A DNA stretch of 14,244 bases from Bacillota bacterium (GTDB taxonomy: Bacteria; Bacillota_A; Clostridia; Acetivibrionales; DUMB01), in assembly GCA_023621975.1 (NCBI GenBank), contig JAMOAC010000388.1:1-14244 (forward strand). Reading direction: 5' to 3'. Under the pieces are notes generated by a model. It was not told the DNA's origin and did not search any database. It saw only the letters and a program-made list of their open reading frames with translations. How positions within the stretch are numbered: position 1 is the first letter of the stretch; each line of letters opens with the position of its first letter. Below, piece by piece: positions 7,021-14,244 of this stretch. Position numbers and translations under genes: made by a program.

Positions 7021-7163
7021 ACAAAATAAACCACATAATTAAATATTTACATACCGTGCCAGAACTATTAAATTATTGGTGTCCGCACATCTAAATTATT
7101 GGCATACTATCTCCTCACAATTGTTTCTCCAGTTTAAATTCCCATAATCATGTTTAGTTTATA

Positions 7164-7192
7164 TTTCCATTACCATTCTTTCAATTTATAAT
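7164..7192 (+). promoter_or_regulatory. Promoter candidate for pflB
   Basis: TTTCCA (7164-7169), 17 bases, TATAAT (7187-7192) is the best sigma-A-like pair I found upstream of pflB. It implies a leader of about 245 bases. In DNA this AT-rich, matches occur by chance, so the call is weak. Confidence 0.3.
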
Positions 7193-7264
7193 CTCATAAT
7201 CAAATAAAATTTGTTCATATTCCAAAACCATATTCACATCAATCAGATAATTAGCAGTTCATTC

Positions 7265-7318
7265 ACATAATAATTAATTTTTACATAATAATTGATTTTC
7301 GCATAATAAACATTTTCC
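7265..7318. repeat. Three tandem 18-bp repeats
   Basis: Units at 7265, 7283 and 7301 read ACATAATAATTAATTTTT, ACATAATAATTGATTTTC and GCATAATAAACATTTTCC. They share the CATAAT core of the 32-bp array located about 250 bases upstream. Confidence 0.6.
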
Positions 7319-7445
7319 GTCCGGCAAAGACGTGTTAAATGCTTTCGGAATGATAATAATAAATACAAGTGTAAACTGCAAATATTAAAAGTACAAGTTC
7401 CAAAATAAGATTTTACGAATTCAAACCGGGAGGAGAATTGTTTAT

Positions 7446-9686
7446 ATGAAGCAGTTCATGGAACAATGGAAGGGATTTAAGGAAGGCAACTGGTGTTCGG
7501 AAATAGATGTCAGGAATTTCATACAACTTAATTACACGCCTTACGAGGGGGACGAAAGTTTCCTGGAAGGGCCGACGGACAACACAAAAAAGCTGTGGGA
7601 AAAGGTATCCGAGCTCCTGAAGAAAGAGCGCGAAAACGGAGGAGTCCTTGACATTGACACCCATACAATATCCACAATTACATCCCATGCACCAGGCTAT
7701 ATAGATAAAGACCTTGAAAAAATAGTGGGCCTTCAGACCGACGCCCCTTTAAAACGCGCAATAATGCCCTTCGGCGGAATACGTATGGTAATGAAGGGCT
7801 GTGAAGCTTATGGGAAAAAACTTGACCCGGATGTAATCAAAATTTTTACTGAGTACAGAAAAACGCACAACCAGGGAGTTTATGACGTTTATACACCTGA
7901 AATGAGGCGGGCAAAGAAAGCCGGAATAATAACAGGCCTGCCCGATGCCTACGGCAGAGGAAGGATAATCGGAGATTACCGCAGGGTTCCCCTGTACGGT
8001 GTTGACAGGTTAATCCAGGAAAAGGAGGCCGAGTTTGCCCACCTTGAATATGACTACATTGACTCAGACACCGTAAGGGACAGGGAAGAAATCAGGGAAC
8101 AGATCAAGGCTCTCAATGAGCTTAAGGAAATGGCTGCAAGCTATGGCTTTGATATATCAAGGCCGGCGGCAAACGCCCAGGAAGCTGTCCAGTGGCTGTA
8201 TTTTGCCTACCTGGGAGCCGTAAAAGAGCAAAACGGAGCTGCAATGAGCCTGGGAAGGGTATCAACTTTCCTTGATATTTACATTGAAAGGGACCTGAGG
8301 GAAGGCAGGATAACGGAAAAGGAGGCCCAGGAGCTTATTGACCATTTTGTAATAAAGCTGCGTATTGTCAGGTTCCTTAGGACCCCTGAGTACGACAGGC
8401 TGTTCAGCGGAGACCCCACATGGGTGACGGAAAGTATCGGCGGAATGAGTCTTGACGGCCGGACCCTTGTTACAAAGACATCTTTCAGAATACTGAATAC
8501 TCTCTTTAACCTTGGCCCGGCTCCTGAACCCAACCTGACAGTACTGTGGTCGGTACACCTCCCTTCCGCTTTTAAAAGGTTTTGTGCCAAGGTTTCAATT
8601 CACACCAGTTCAATACAATATGAAAGCGACGATATCATGAGGCATCATTGGGGAGATGACTACGGAATAGCCTGCTGCGTCTCGGCAATGAGGATCGGCA
8701 AACAAATGCAGTTCTTCGGCGCAAGATGCAACCTTGCAAAAGCGCTGCTTTATGCAATAAACGGCGGACGGGACGAAATGACCGGAATGCAAATAGGTCC
8801 CAGGTTTGCCCCGGTTCAAACGGAATACCTGGATTACAATGACGTGATGGAGCGCTTTGACATGATCCTTGACTGGGTTGCAAGGCTTTATATGAACACG
8901 TTGAACATAATACACTACATGCATGACAAGTACGCATATGAAAGGCTCCAGATGGCCCTTCACGACCGTGAGGTTTTCCGCACCATGGCATGCGGTATTG
9001 CAGGGCTTTCTGTCGTTGCAGACTCATTAAGCGCAATAAAATACGCAAAAGTCAAAGCAATACGGGACAAAACCAACCTGGTAGTGGACTATGAAGTTGA
9101 AGGCGGCTATCCCAAATTTGGTAACAACGACGACCGTGTGGATGAAATTGCAACGGAAGTAGTGCGGATGTTCATGAATAAGCTCCGCAAGCAGAGGACG
9201 TACAGGAATTCAATGCCTACCCTGTCCATTCTCACCATAACGTCCAACGTAGTGTACGGAGAAAAAACAGGCAACACTCCTGACGGAAGGAAAAAAGGCG
9301 AGCCCCTTGCACCGGGTGCAAACCCCATGCACGGAAGGGATGTAAACGGAGCCCTTGCTGTCCTGAATTCCATCGCCAAGCTCCCTTACGAGTATGCACA
9401 GGACGGTATTTCATACACTTTCTCCATTACACCCAAAGCATTGGGGCGGTCTGAAGAAGAGCGAATCAACAATCTTGTGGCTCTTCTTGACGGATATTTC
9501 CACCAGGGCGGCCATCACATAAATGTAAACGTCTTTGAAAGGCAAACGCTCCTTGATGCCATGGAGCACCCGGAAAAATACCCGCAGCTTACAATAAGGG
9601 TATCCGGGTATGCTGTAAACTTCATCAAGCTTACAAGGGAGCAGCAGCTGGATGTAATCAACAGGACCATCCACGAGCTGATCTAG
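7446..9686 (+). CDS. pflB: Formate C-acetyltransferase (pyruvate formate-lyase)
   Basis: This 746-residue protein is an oxygen-sensitive cytoplasmic glycyl radical enzyme that converts pyruvate and CoA to acetyl-CoA and formate. The adjacent catalytic cysteines are Cys410-Cys411 in GIACCVSAM, and the radical glycine is Gly721 in [10 protein letters not shown] near the C-terminus, as expected for true PFL rather than a diol dehydratase or other family member. The PFL domain covers about residues 1-610 and the glycine radical domain the last 120 or so. Other conserved text includes [24 protein letters not shown] (164-187). Length matches the family. GGGAGGAG precedes the ATG by ten bases. It forms an operon with the activase 12 bases downstream. 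An unusually long, repeat-rich AT-rich region lies upstream. Confidence 0.98.
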   Translation: MKQFMEQWKGFKEGNWCSEIDVRNFIQLNYTPYEGDESFLEGPTDNTKKLWEKVSELLKKERENGGVLDIDTHTISTITSHAPGYIDKDLEKIVGLQTDAPLKRAIMPFGGIRMVMKGCEAYGKKLDPDVIKIFTEYRKTHNQGVYDVYTPEMRRAKKAGIITGLPDAYGRGRIIGDYRRVPLYGVDRLIQEKEAEFAHLEYDYIDSDTVRDREEIREQIKALNELKEMAASYGFDISRPAANAQEAVQWLYFAYLGAVKEQNGAAMSLGRVSTFLDIYIERDLREGRITEKEAQELIDHFVIKLRIVRFLRTPEYDRLFSGDPTWVTESIGGMSLDGRTLVTKTSFRILNTLFNLGPAPEPNLTVLWSVHLPSAFKRFCAKVSIHTSSIQYESDDIMRHHWGDDYGIACCVSAMRIGKQMQFFGARCNLAKALLYAINGGRDEMTGMQIGPRFAPVQTEYLDYNDVMERFDMILDWVARLYMNTLNIIHYMHDKYAYERLQMALHDREVFRTMACGIAGLSVVADSLSAIKYAKVKAIRDKTNLVVDYEVEGGYPKFGNNDDRVDEIATEVVRMFMNKLRKQRTYRNSMPTLSILTITSNVVYGEKTGNTPDGRKKGEPLAPGANPMHGRDVNGALAVLNSIAKLPYEYAQDGISYTFSITPKALGRSEEERINNLVALLDGYFHQGGHHINVNVFERQTLLDAMEHPEKYPQLTIRVSGYAVNFIKLTREQQLDVINRTIHELI

Positions 9687-9698
9687 TACGGTGATACT

Positions 9699-10421
9699 AT
9701 GGTAAAAGGCAGAATCCACTCTTTTGAAAGCTTCGGAACCCTTGACGGGCCCGGCATACGCTTTGTTGTGTTCATGCAGGGATGCCCGCTGAGGTGTATC
9801 TACTGCCATAACAGGGATACATGGGATCCTGCAGGTGGAAAGGAGTACACACCGGAAGAGGTTTTTAACGAAGTTAAAAAGTATGTAAACTACTTTAAAT
9901 TTTCAGGTGGCGGCATTACTGTGACAGGCGGCGAACCCACCCTTCAGGCGGAATTTGTAGCTGAACTGTTTAAAAAATGTAAAGATGCGGGCATTCATAC
10001 AGCCCTGGATACATCAGGCTTTGTTGATGTTGACAAAGTAAAGGAGCTCCTTGAGTATACCGATCTGGTCCTCCTTGATATAAAGCACGCTATAAAAGAA
10101 AAGCACAAGCTTATAACAGGTGTCAGCAATGAAAAAATTATTAAGTTTGCCCGCTATCTCCTTGAAAAAAATATACCCGTCTGGATACGTTATGTACTGG
10201 TGCCGGGCTTTACTGATGCTCCCGAGGATTTGGAAAGTGCCGCTGCCGTTATTTCCGGTTTGAAAAATGTACAAAAAGTGGAAGTACTTCCTTATCACTG
10301 TCTGGGAGCTTATAAATGGACAAAACTCGGTGAAAAATACTCTCTTGAAGGTATGCGCGAGCCTACACCGGAGGAGGTGGCAAGGGCTTTAAAAATACTT
10401 TCAGGGTCTCTGAAAAAGTAG
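9699..10421 (+). CDS. pflA: Pyruvate formate-lyase activating enzyme (radical SAM)
   Basis: This 240-residue protein is a radical S-adenosylmethionine enzyme that creates the glycyl radical on PflB. The [4Fe-4S] cluster motif CxxxCxxC is Cys29, Cys33, Cys36 (GCPLRCIYCHN). The SAM-binding GGE follows at 77-79 in GGGITVTGGEPTLQ. The segment VLLDIKH (about 124-130) and the C-terminal VEVLPYHCLGAYKW motif are typical of PflA and help separate it from other activases. It has no extra ferredoxin domain, unlike glycerol dehydratase or hydroxyphenylacetate decarboxylase activases. It starts 12 bases after the pflB stop behind a GGTGAT site, so it is co-transcribed. A palindromic operator-like sequence and a hairpin follow. 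Confidence 0.97.
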   Translation: MVKGRIHSFESFGTLDGPGIRFVVFMQGCPLRCIYCHNRDTWDPAGGKEYTPEEVFNEVKKYVNYFKFSGGGITVTGGEPTLQAEFVAELFKKCKDAGIHTALDTSGFVDVDKVKELLEYTDLVLLDIKHAIKEKHKLITGVSNEKIIKFARYLLEKNIPVWIRYVLVPGFTDAPEDLESAAAVISGLKNVQKVEVLPYHCLGAYKWTKLGEKYSLEGMREPTPEEVARALKILSGSLKK

Positions 10422-10439
10422 CAAAATAATTTAACACGC

Positions 10440-10458
10440 TGTTTAATATAACTAAACA
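10440..10458. promoter_or_regulatory. Distal copy of the GTTTA-N7-TAAAC operator
   Basis: TGTTTAATATAACTAAACA has 6-base inverted half-sites, TGTTTA and TAAACA, around seven bases. This is the same half-site and spacing as the site at 10671-10689. It lies 19 bases after the pflA stop and 231 bp upstream of the other copy. Confidence 0.45.
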
Positions 10459-10473
10459 AATTTTCTTCATTTC

Positions 10474-10499
10474 AAACCTGCTTTTTCAAGAGCAGGTTT
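10474..10499 (+). terminator. Probable hairpin terminator after pflA
   Basis: AAACCTGCT (10474-10482) and AGCAGGTTT (10491-10499) form a perfect 9-bp stem around an 8-base loop, about 50 bases after pflA. The T-run is poor (AAATTATTT), so termination may be partial, or the structure may protect the 3' end of pflBA mRNA. Confidence 0.5.
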
Positions 10500-10533
10500 A
10501 AATTATTTCGTATACGTAAACATATCGTTGAAT

Positions 10534-10592
10534 CCATGCATCACAACGCATGGTCAGCACGCCGGAAGTCGGGAATGCCAAGGCATTTCCCG
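10534..10592. other. GC-richer structured patch upstream of the regulator
   Basis: Two stem-loops stand out in AT-rich DNA. CCATGC (10534-10539) pairs with GCATGG (10548-10553). CGGGAATGCC (10570-10579) pairs with GGCATTTCCCG (10582-10592) with one bulged base. A TATTTTATTTTTTT run follows at 10603-10616. I matched it to no riboswitch class I know (purine, ZTP, THF, c-di-GMP and fluoride considered). It could be part of a small RNA or a remnant element. Confidence 0.35.
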
Positions 10593-10627
10593 CCTGCAAA
10601 AATATTTTATTTTTTTCGAAAAACATG

Positions 10628-10657
10628 TTGACTTTATGTTCAATATGTGTTTATAAT
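10628..10657 (+). promoter_or_regulatory. Sigma-A promoter of the XRE-cupin regulator
   Basis: TTGACT (10628-10633), an 18-base spacer and a perfect TATAAT (10652-10657) make the best promoter in the window. Transcription would start near 10664, downstream of an ATG at 10647, so translation should begin at the ATG at 10746. Confidence 0.8.
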
Positions 10658-10670
10658 AAGTTGTTTTATT

Positions 10671-10689
10671 GGTTTAGCATATCTAAACC
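10671..10689. promoter_or_regulatory. Palindromic operator at the regulator promoter
   Basis: GGTTTAGCATATCTAAACC has perfect 7-base half-sites around five bases. It sits about +7 to +25 relative to the predicted start, a position where a bound repressor would block transcription. Autoregulation by the XRE protein encoded just downstream is the simplest reading. Confidence 0.6.
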
Positions 10690-10745
10690 TTGTGTTTAAA
10701 GATAGCGAACCAAATTTTTATACTTTTTTTGAAAAGGGTGTTGTA

Positions 10746-11237
10746 ATGAATATCGGTGAAAAAATAAGGCGTTTGAGAGTAAAAAACTCTCTTACACAGG
10801 AAGAACTTGCGAACAGGTGCGAATTGTCCAAAGGTTTTATATCCCAGATAGAGCGCGATCTTACATCACCTTCCATCGCGACTCTGGTGGACATACTCCA
10901 GTGTCTGGGAACAAACCTGAAGGATTTCTTCAACGAACCTATGGATGAAGCAATTGTATTCGGCAAGGATGACATATTTGTCAAGCAGGACCAGGAACTA
11001 AACCATGAGATAAGGTGGCTTGTACCTAATTCCACCAAAAACCTCAACAACCCCCATGAAGGTGAAGAGTTCGGTTACGTGTTTTCGGGAAGTATATATA
11101 TACACCTGGGAAATACAAAACGCAGGGTTAAGAAAGAAGAAAGCTTCTATTTTAAACCGACAATGATTCACTATATATCAAATGCAGGCAAAACCAAAGC
11201 CAATGTTTTGTGGGTGTCAACGCCACCTAGTTTTTAA
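10746..11237 (+). CDS. XRE-family regulator with cupin domain, probable polyamine-responsive regulator
   Basis: This 163-residue DNA-binding protein has an N-terminal helix-turn-helix (about 6-61: IGEKIRRLRVKNSLTQEEL, SKGFISQIERDLTSPSIATL) and a C-terminal cupin (about 102-163, NPHEGEEFGYVFSGSIYIHL to VLWVSTPPSF). The open frame reaches back to an ATG at 10647, but that lies upstream of the predicted transcription start. The ATG at 10746 has AAAGGGTG before it and gives the normal MNIGEKIRRLR start. The location directly before potABCD suggests control of polyamine uptake, as in PuuR-like proteins. Relatives I recall are about 180 residues and carry an MEP...LxPG strand between WLVPN and PHEGEEF. 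Here WLVPNSTKN runs almost straight into NNPHEGEEF, so about 18 residues seem to be missing in frame. Confidence 0.85.
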   Translation: MNIGEKIRRLRVKNSLTQEELANRCELSKGFISQIERDLTSPSIATLVDILQCLGTNLKDFFNEPMDEAIVFGKDDIFVKQDQELNHEIRWLVPNSTKNLNNPHEGEEFGYVFSGSIYIHLGNTKRRVKKEESFYFKPTMIHYISNAGKTKANVLWVSTPPSF

Positions 11238-11284
11238 AACCGCCCGGTTACAGATAACTTCCCGGTTTTAGTTAAAATGCCGGG
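11236..11284 (+). terminator. Alternative hairpins between the regulator and potA
   Basis: Hairpin A pairs AAAACCG (11236-11242) with CGGTTTT (11263-11269) and has an inner GGTTA-CAGA-TAAC stem. Hairpin B pairs CCCGG (11261-11265) with CCGGG (11280-11284) over an inner TTTTA-GT-TAAAA. They share 11261-11269 and cannot form together. The first arm overlaps the regulator's stop codon. Either a weak terminator or an attenuator is possible; the T-run is only four bases. Confidence 0.45.
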
Positions 11285-11328
11285 TAAATAAGCGCACTTT
11301 AACAGCAACAAACGAGGGGGGAAGCATT

Positions 11329-12375
11329 ATGTCAGAGAACATAATAGAACTTATAAATGTATCAAAAGAATATGACGGGACTGAAGCCCTTAAAAATATC
11401 AATTTGACCATAAAAAAGAATGAGTTTGTAACGCTTCTTGGCCCCAGCGGCTGCGGCAAGACGACAACACTCAGGATTATTGCAGGATTTGAGAACCCAA
11501 CGGAAGGAACCGTGCTTTTTGAAGGAAAAAACATAAACTCACTTCCACCCTATAAGCGAAAGGTTAACACGGTGTTCCAGAGGTATGCCCTTTTCACCCA
11601 TATGAACGTTTTTGAGAATATAGCTTTTGGCCTCAGGATCAAAAAGCTTGACAATAAAACAATAAAGGAAAAAGTGAGCCATATGCTTAATATGGTCAAT
11701 CTTTCAGGGTACGAAAAAAGATGCGTGGATTCTTTGAGCGGAGGCCAGCAGCAGAGGGTGGCAATTGCAAGAGCGCTCGTCAACGAGCCTCAGGTTCTTT
11801 TGCTTGATGAACCCCTTGCAGCCCTTGACCTAAAGCTCAGGAAAGAAATGCAGATTGAACTGAAAGAAATGCAAAAAAGGCTTGGGATTACTTTTGTGTA
11901 TGTCACTCATGATCAGGAGGAAGCCCTCACAATGTCCGATACCATTGTGGTAATGCGCGATGGCTCCATTCAGCAGATAGGAACTCCTGAACAGATTTAC
12001 AATGAGCCGAAAAACGCCTTTGTGGCTGATTTCATAGGCGAAAGCAACATTATAAGCGGTGTTATGCTGAAAGATTATCTTGTACGCTTTGCAGGGCATG
12101 ATTTTGAATGCGTGGACAAAGGGTTCGGCGAAAATACAGAGGTTGACGTCGTAGTCCGTCCCGAGGACATTAAAATCACCCGTGAAGGGGACGGCATGCT
12201 CCAGGGAGTAATAAAATCCGTGACTTTTAAAGGCGTTCATTATGAGATGATTGCAGAAGCAAACGGAATACAGTGGATTATACACAGCACGGCCATGAGC
12301 CCCGTAAATTCCAGGGTGGGGCTGACCATATACCCGCATGACATTCAGATAATGGAGAAGGTGGCGATAGAATGA
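11329..12375 (+). CDS. potA: Spermidine/putrescine ABC transporter ATP-binding protein
   Basis: This 348-residue protein is the cytoplasmic ATPase that powers the PotBC permease. Walker A is GPSGCGKTT (38-46, Lys44). The Q-loop glutamine is Gln84 in VFQRYALF, the signature is LSGGQQQR (136-143), Walker B is LLLDEP (157-162) with the catalytic Glu161, the D-loop is ALD and the switch histidine is His194. The C-terminal portion (about 240-348) is a TOBE-type regulatory domain containing [10 protein letters not shown]. The ATG follows GAGGGGGG at 11314-11321. Its stop overlaps the potB start by the ATGA arrangement, indicating translational coupling. Polyamine specificity rests on the PotBCD neighbours as well as similarity. 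Confidence 0.95.
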   Translation: MSENIIELINVSKEYDGTEALKNINLTIKKNEFVTLLGPSGCGKTTTLRIIAGFENPTEGTVLFEGKNINSLPPYKRKVNTVFQRYALFTHMNVFENIAFGLRIKKLDNKTIKEKVSHMLNMVNLSGYEKRCVDSLSGGQQQRVAIARALVNEPQVLLLDEPLAALDLKLRKEMQIELKEMQKRLGITFVYVTHDQEEALTMSDTIVVMRDGSIQQIGTPEQIYNEPKNAFVADFIGESNIISGVMLKDYLVRFAGHDFECVDKGFGENTEVDVVVRPEDIKITREGDGMLQGVIKSVTFKGVHYEMIAEANGIQWIIHSTAMSPVNSRVGLTIYPHDIQIMEKVAIE

Positions 12376-13196
12376 AAATACGATGGATATCAGCACCATA
12401 CATTGTCTGGATGATAATATTCACGGTAGTGCCGCTGCTACTCGTGTTTTTTTTCAGCATAACCGTGCAAACCGATGAAGGCATTGTATTCACGTTGGAG
12501 CATTTTAAAAGGTTAACCGAACCGATTTATTTAAAGGTATTGTGGCGCTCGATTTATCTTGCCCTCCTGAGCACCGTGATATGCCTTGTTTTAGGCTATC
12601 CTATGGCAATGATACTGGCAAATACCGATGTTAAAAGAAAAAACGTGCTTATTTTCCTTTTTGTAGCGCCAATGTGGATGAATTTCCTTTTAAGAACCTA
12701 TGCATGGCTGACACTGCTTGAAAAAAACGGGCTGATTAATACTGTGCTTTCATTTATAGGCATAAAGCCTCTCAGCCTTTTATATAACAACATGGCTGTT
12801 TTGCTGGGTATGGTGTACAACTTTCTGCCTTTTATGGTACTGCCCATATATTCAGTGCTCAGCAAGGTTGACAAAAGCGTAATTGAAGCTGCACAAGACC
12901 TGGGAGCAAATAATTTCAAGGTGTTCACAAAGGTTACGTTTCCCTTAAGCCTGCCGGGTGTGATATCGGGAATTACCATGGTATTCATGCCGGCGGTAAC
13001 AACCTTTGTTGTCCCAAGGCTGCTTGGCGGGGCACAGTTCACTCTTATCGGCAACCTGATAGAAAGGCAGTTTGTACTTGTAGGCGACTGGAATTTCGGC
13101 TCGGCACTTTCAATAGTAATGATGATCCTTATTCTTTTAAGTATGGGCATTATGTCCAGGTTTGAGACTGACCACGTGGAGGGAGGCTTTATCTAA
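12372..13196 (+). CDS. potB: Spermidine/putrescine ABC transporter permease PotB
   Basis: This 274-residue integral membrane protein has about six hydrophobic segments (near 8-30, 60-84, 92-112, 139-163, 195-215 and 243-262 by eye). The EAA loop that contacts the ATPase is [25 protein letters not shown] (starting at Glu172, ending at Gly196). It forms the translocation pore with PotC. The start codon overlaps the potA stop (ATGA), and a GGAGAAGG-like ribosome site lies inside the end of potA. Its TAA stop is directly joined to the potC ATG. Confidence 0.95.
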   Translation: MKIRWISAPYIVWMIIFTVVPLLLVFFFSITVQTDEGIVFTLEHFKRLTEPIYLKVLWRSIYLALLSTVICLVLGYPMAMILANTDVKRKNVLIFLFVAPMWMNFLLRTYAWLTLLEKNGLINTVLSFIGIKPLSLLYNNMAVLLGMVYNFLPFMVLPIYSVLSKVDKSVIEAAQDLGANNFKVFTKVTFPLSLPGVISGITMVFMPAVTTFVVPRLLGGAQFTLIGNLIERQFVLVGDWNFGSALSIVMMILILLSMGIMSRFETDHVEGGFI

Positions 13197-13988
13197 ATGA
13201 GGTTTTTAAAGAAATTTTATACATTTATAATATTTTTCTTTCTCTACGCGCCCATTTTCGTGCTGATGATTTTTTCCTTCAACAATTCGAAATCCAGGGC
13301 AAAATGGGACGGCTTTACCTTCAAATGGTATGCCGAGCTGTTTAAAGATGACGAGATTTTGACTTCCCTCTACTATACGATAATAGTAGCTGTGATTTCC
13401 TCCCTCGTTGCAACTGTCATAGGTACCATAGCTGCAATAGGAATTCATAACATGAACAAAATAAAAAAGGCCATTGTTATGAACCTGACTTATCTCCCGG
13501 TGGTAAATCCGGATATTGTTACCGGTATATCACTGATGATACTGTTTATTTTTTTGAAGCTAAACCTTGGCTTTATTACACTGCTTTTTGCGCACATAAC
13601 CTTTAACATTCCCTATGTAATACTATCGGTTATGCCCAAGCTGAAGCAGTTGGACAGGCACGTCTATGAGGCGGCTCTTGACCTGGGGGCTACTCCCCTG
13701 CAGGCTTTCCGGAAGGTCATTCTTCCTGAAATAATGCCCGGTGTAATAACCGGCGCCCTTTTGGCCTTTACGCTGTCCCTGGACGATTTTGTGATAAGTT
13801 TCTTCACAACAGGATCAGGGGTATCCAATTTGTCCATAACAATTTACTCAATGGCCAGGAGGGGTATAAATCCGAAAATAAACGCTCTTTCGACGATTAT
13901 GTTCATAACCGTACTGCTTCTGCTTGTTATTGTAAATAAGAGAATGTCCAGAGCAGATAATACGACAGGAAAGGAGATCAGAACATGA
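13197..13988 (+). CDS. potC: Spermidine/putrescine ABC transporter permease PotC
   Basis: This 263-residue protein is the second permease subunit. It has about six membrane segments (near 8-28, 60-84, 93-120, 125-146, 184-206 and 230-247 by eye). Its EAA loop begins EAALDLGATPLQAFRKV at Glu158 and ends LPEIMPG (176-182). It has the PotC-typical LSLDDFVISFF at 193-203. A GGAGGGAGG at the end of potB provides the ribosome site. Its TGA overlaps the potD start in an ATGA arrangement. Confidence 0.95.
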   Translation: MRFLKKFYTFIIFFFLYAPIFVLMIFSFNNSKSRAKWDGFTFKWYAELFKDDEILTSLYYTIIVAVISSLVATVIGTIAAIGIHNMNKIKKAIVMNLTYLPVVNPDIVTGISLMILFIFLKLNLGFITLLFAHITFNIPYVILSVMPKLKQLDRHVYEAALDLGATPLQAFRKVILPEIMPGVITGALLAFTLSLDDFVISFFTTGSGVSNLSITIYSMARRGINPKINALSTIMFITVLLLLVIVNKRMSRADNTTGKEIRT

Positions 13989-14244
13989 AACACAGGAAAC
14001 ATTTCATGCAAACAGTAAAATTTACGGCAATTATATTATTGATAGCAGTATCCGCATCCCTCATTACAGGCTGCGGGGCTTCTTCAGGCAACAGTTCCGA
14101 TACCGATGGCAACGGCTCCGACAAAAAAGTTGTCCTTAACGTTTATAATTGGGGAGATTATATAGACGAAACCGTCAATGACCTGTTTGAAGAAAAATAC
14201 GGAATTAAGGTCAATTATGAAAGGTTTGCAACAAACGAGGACAT
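13985..14244 (+). CDS. potD: Spermidine/putrescine-binding lipoprotein PotD (partial, cut by window end)
   Basis: Only the first 86 codons are in the window. A basic start and hydrophobic core lead to a lipobox, LITGC, so Cys30 would be lipidated and the protein anchored on the outer membrane face. A Ser/Gly/Asp-rich linker (about 31-47) follows. The mature domain then begins KKVVLNVYNWGDYID, the hallmark start of PotD/PotF binding proteins. It would deliver spermidine or putrescine to PotBC. AGGAGATC in the end of potC is the ribosome site, and the ATG overlaps the potC stop. Confidence 0.93.
   Translation, partial: MKHRKHFMQTVKFTAIILLIAVSASLITGCGASSGNSSDTDGNGSDKKVVLNVYNWGDYIDETVNDLFEEKYGIKVNYERFATNED

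Larger units (their letters stand above)
6874..7445. other. AT-rich, G-poor intergenic region upstream of pflB
   Basis: About 570 bases contain no convincing gene. The plus strand is very AT-rich and poor in G: by hand I count about 15 G in 7081-7320, with roughly three times as many C. It holds a 32-bp tandem array, an 18-bp tandem array and a repeated TAAATTATTGG (7068-7078 and 7092-7102, approximate). Variants of ACATAATTAAAT or ACATAATAATT recur throughout. The pflB ribosome site GGGAGGAG ends the region at 7428-7435. Confidence 0.7.

Noticed and set aside
8262..9048. Several long antisense open frames inside pflB
   Set aside because: They are shadows of a strongly coding gene with no ribosome sites and no recognisable protein features.
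10536..10631. Possible 31-residue small ORF starting at the ATG at 10536
   Set aside because: No ribosome site precedes it, and it is formed by the two stem-loops of the structured patch.
10647..10745. Upstream ATG extending the XRE regulator by 33 residues
   Set aside because: It lies within the -35/-10 spacer region, upstream of the predicted transcription start, and the extra residues do not resemble the family.

Overview
The window looks like chromosome of a spore-forming, anaerobic, low-GC Gram-positive bacterium of the Clostridia. The evidence is a YunB-type sporulation protein, pyruvate formate-lyase with its activase, strong GGAGG-type ribosome binding sites, AT-rich intergenic DNA and frequent AGG arginine codons. 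The gene content would fit the Acetivibrio/Clostridium thermocellum group, but I cannot fix the species from sequence alone. There is no phage, transposase, CRISPR array, tRNA or rRNA. Every recognised gene is a housekeeping or metabolic type, so the less ordinary material is in the intergenic DNA and regulatory sites.

Layout. (1) 166-825, minus: yunB, with its Shine-Dalgarno inside a hairpin. (2) 1191-3761, plus: a bifunctional class A penicillin-binding protein, diverging from yunB, with an extended -10 promoter and a perfect leader hairpin. (3) 3761-4043: a convergent intergenic region with 21-bp degenerate tandem repeats running on from the PBP stop codon, then a 160-bp element bounded by 17-bp inverted repeats. 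(4) 4044-6206, minus: proB-proA, the first two steps of proline synthesis from glutamate. (5) 6409-6801, plus: a small helical protein I do not recognise, followed by a GC-rich terminator. (6) 6874-7445: a very AT-rich, G-poor stretch with 32-bp and 18-bp tandem repeats. (7) 7446-10421, plus: pflB-pflA, anaerobic cleavage of pyruvate to acetyl-CoA and formate. (8) 10746-11237, plus: an XRE-cupin regulator with a good promoter and a 19-bp palindromic operator just after the -10 box. A second copy of that palindrome lies 231 bp upstream, just after pflA. (9) 11329 to the window end, plus: potA-potB-potC-potD, a spermidine/putrescine ABC importer with tightly overlapping genes; potD is cut by the window edge.

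How they work together. The XRE-cupin gene beside potABCD is a common arrangement for a polyamine-responsive regulator and its transporter. Between them lie mutually exclusive hairpins that could tune read-through into pot. The regulator appears to lack a short internal segment of its cupin domain. I found no clearly new gene system. The best leads are the paired operators, the inverted-repeat element at 3881-4040, the in-frame 21-bp repeats after the PBP gene and the repeat-rich DNA upstream of pflB.
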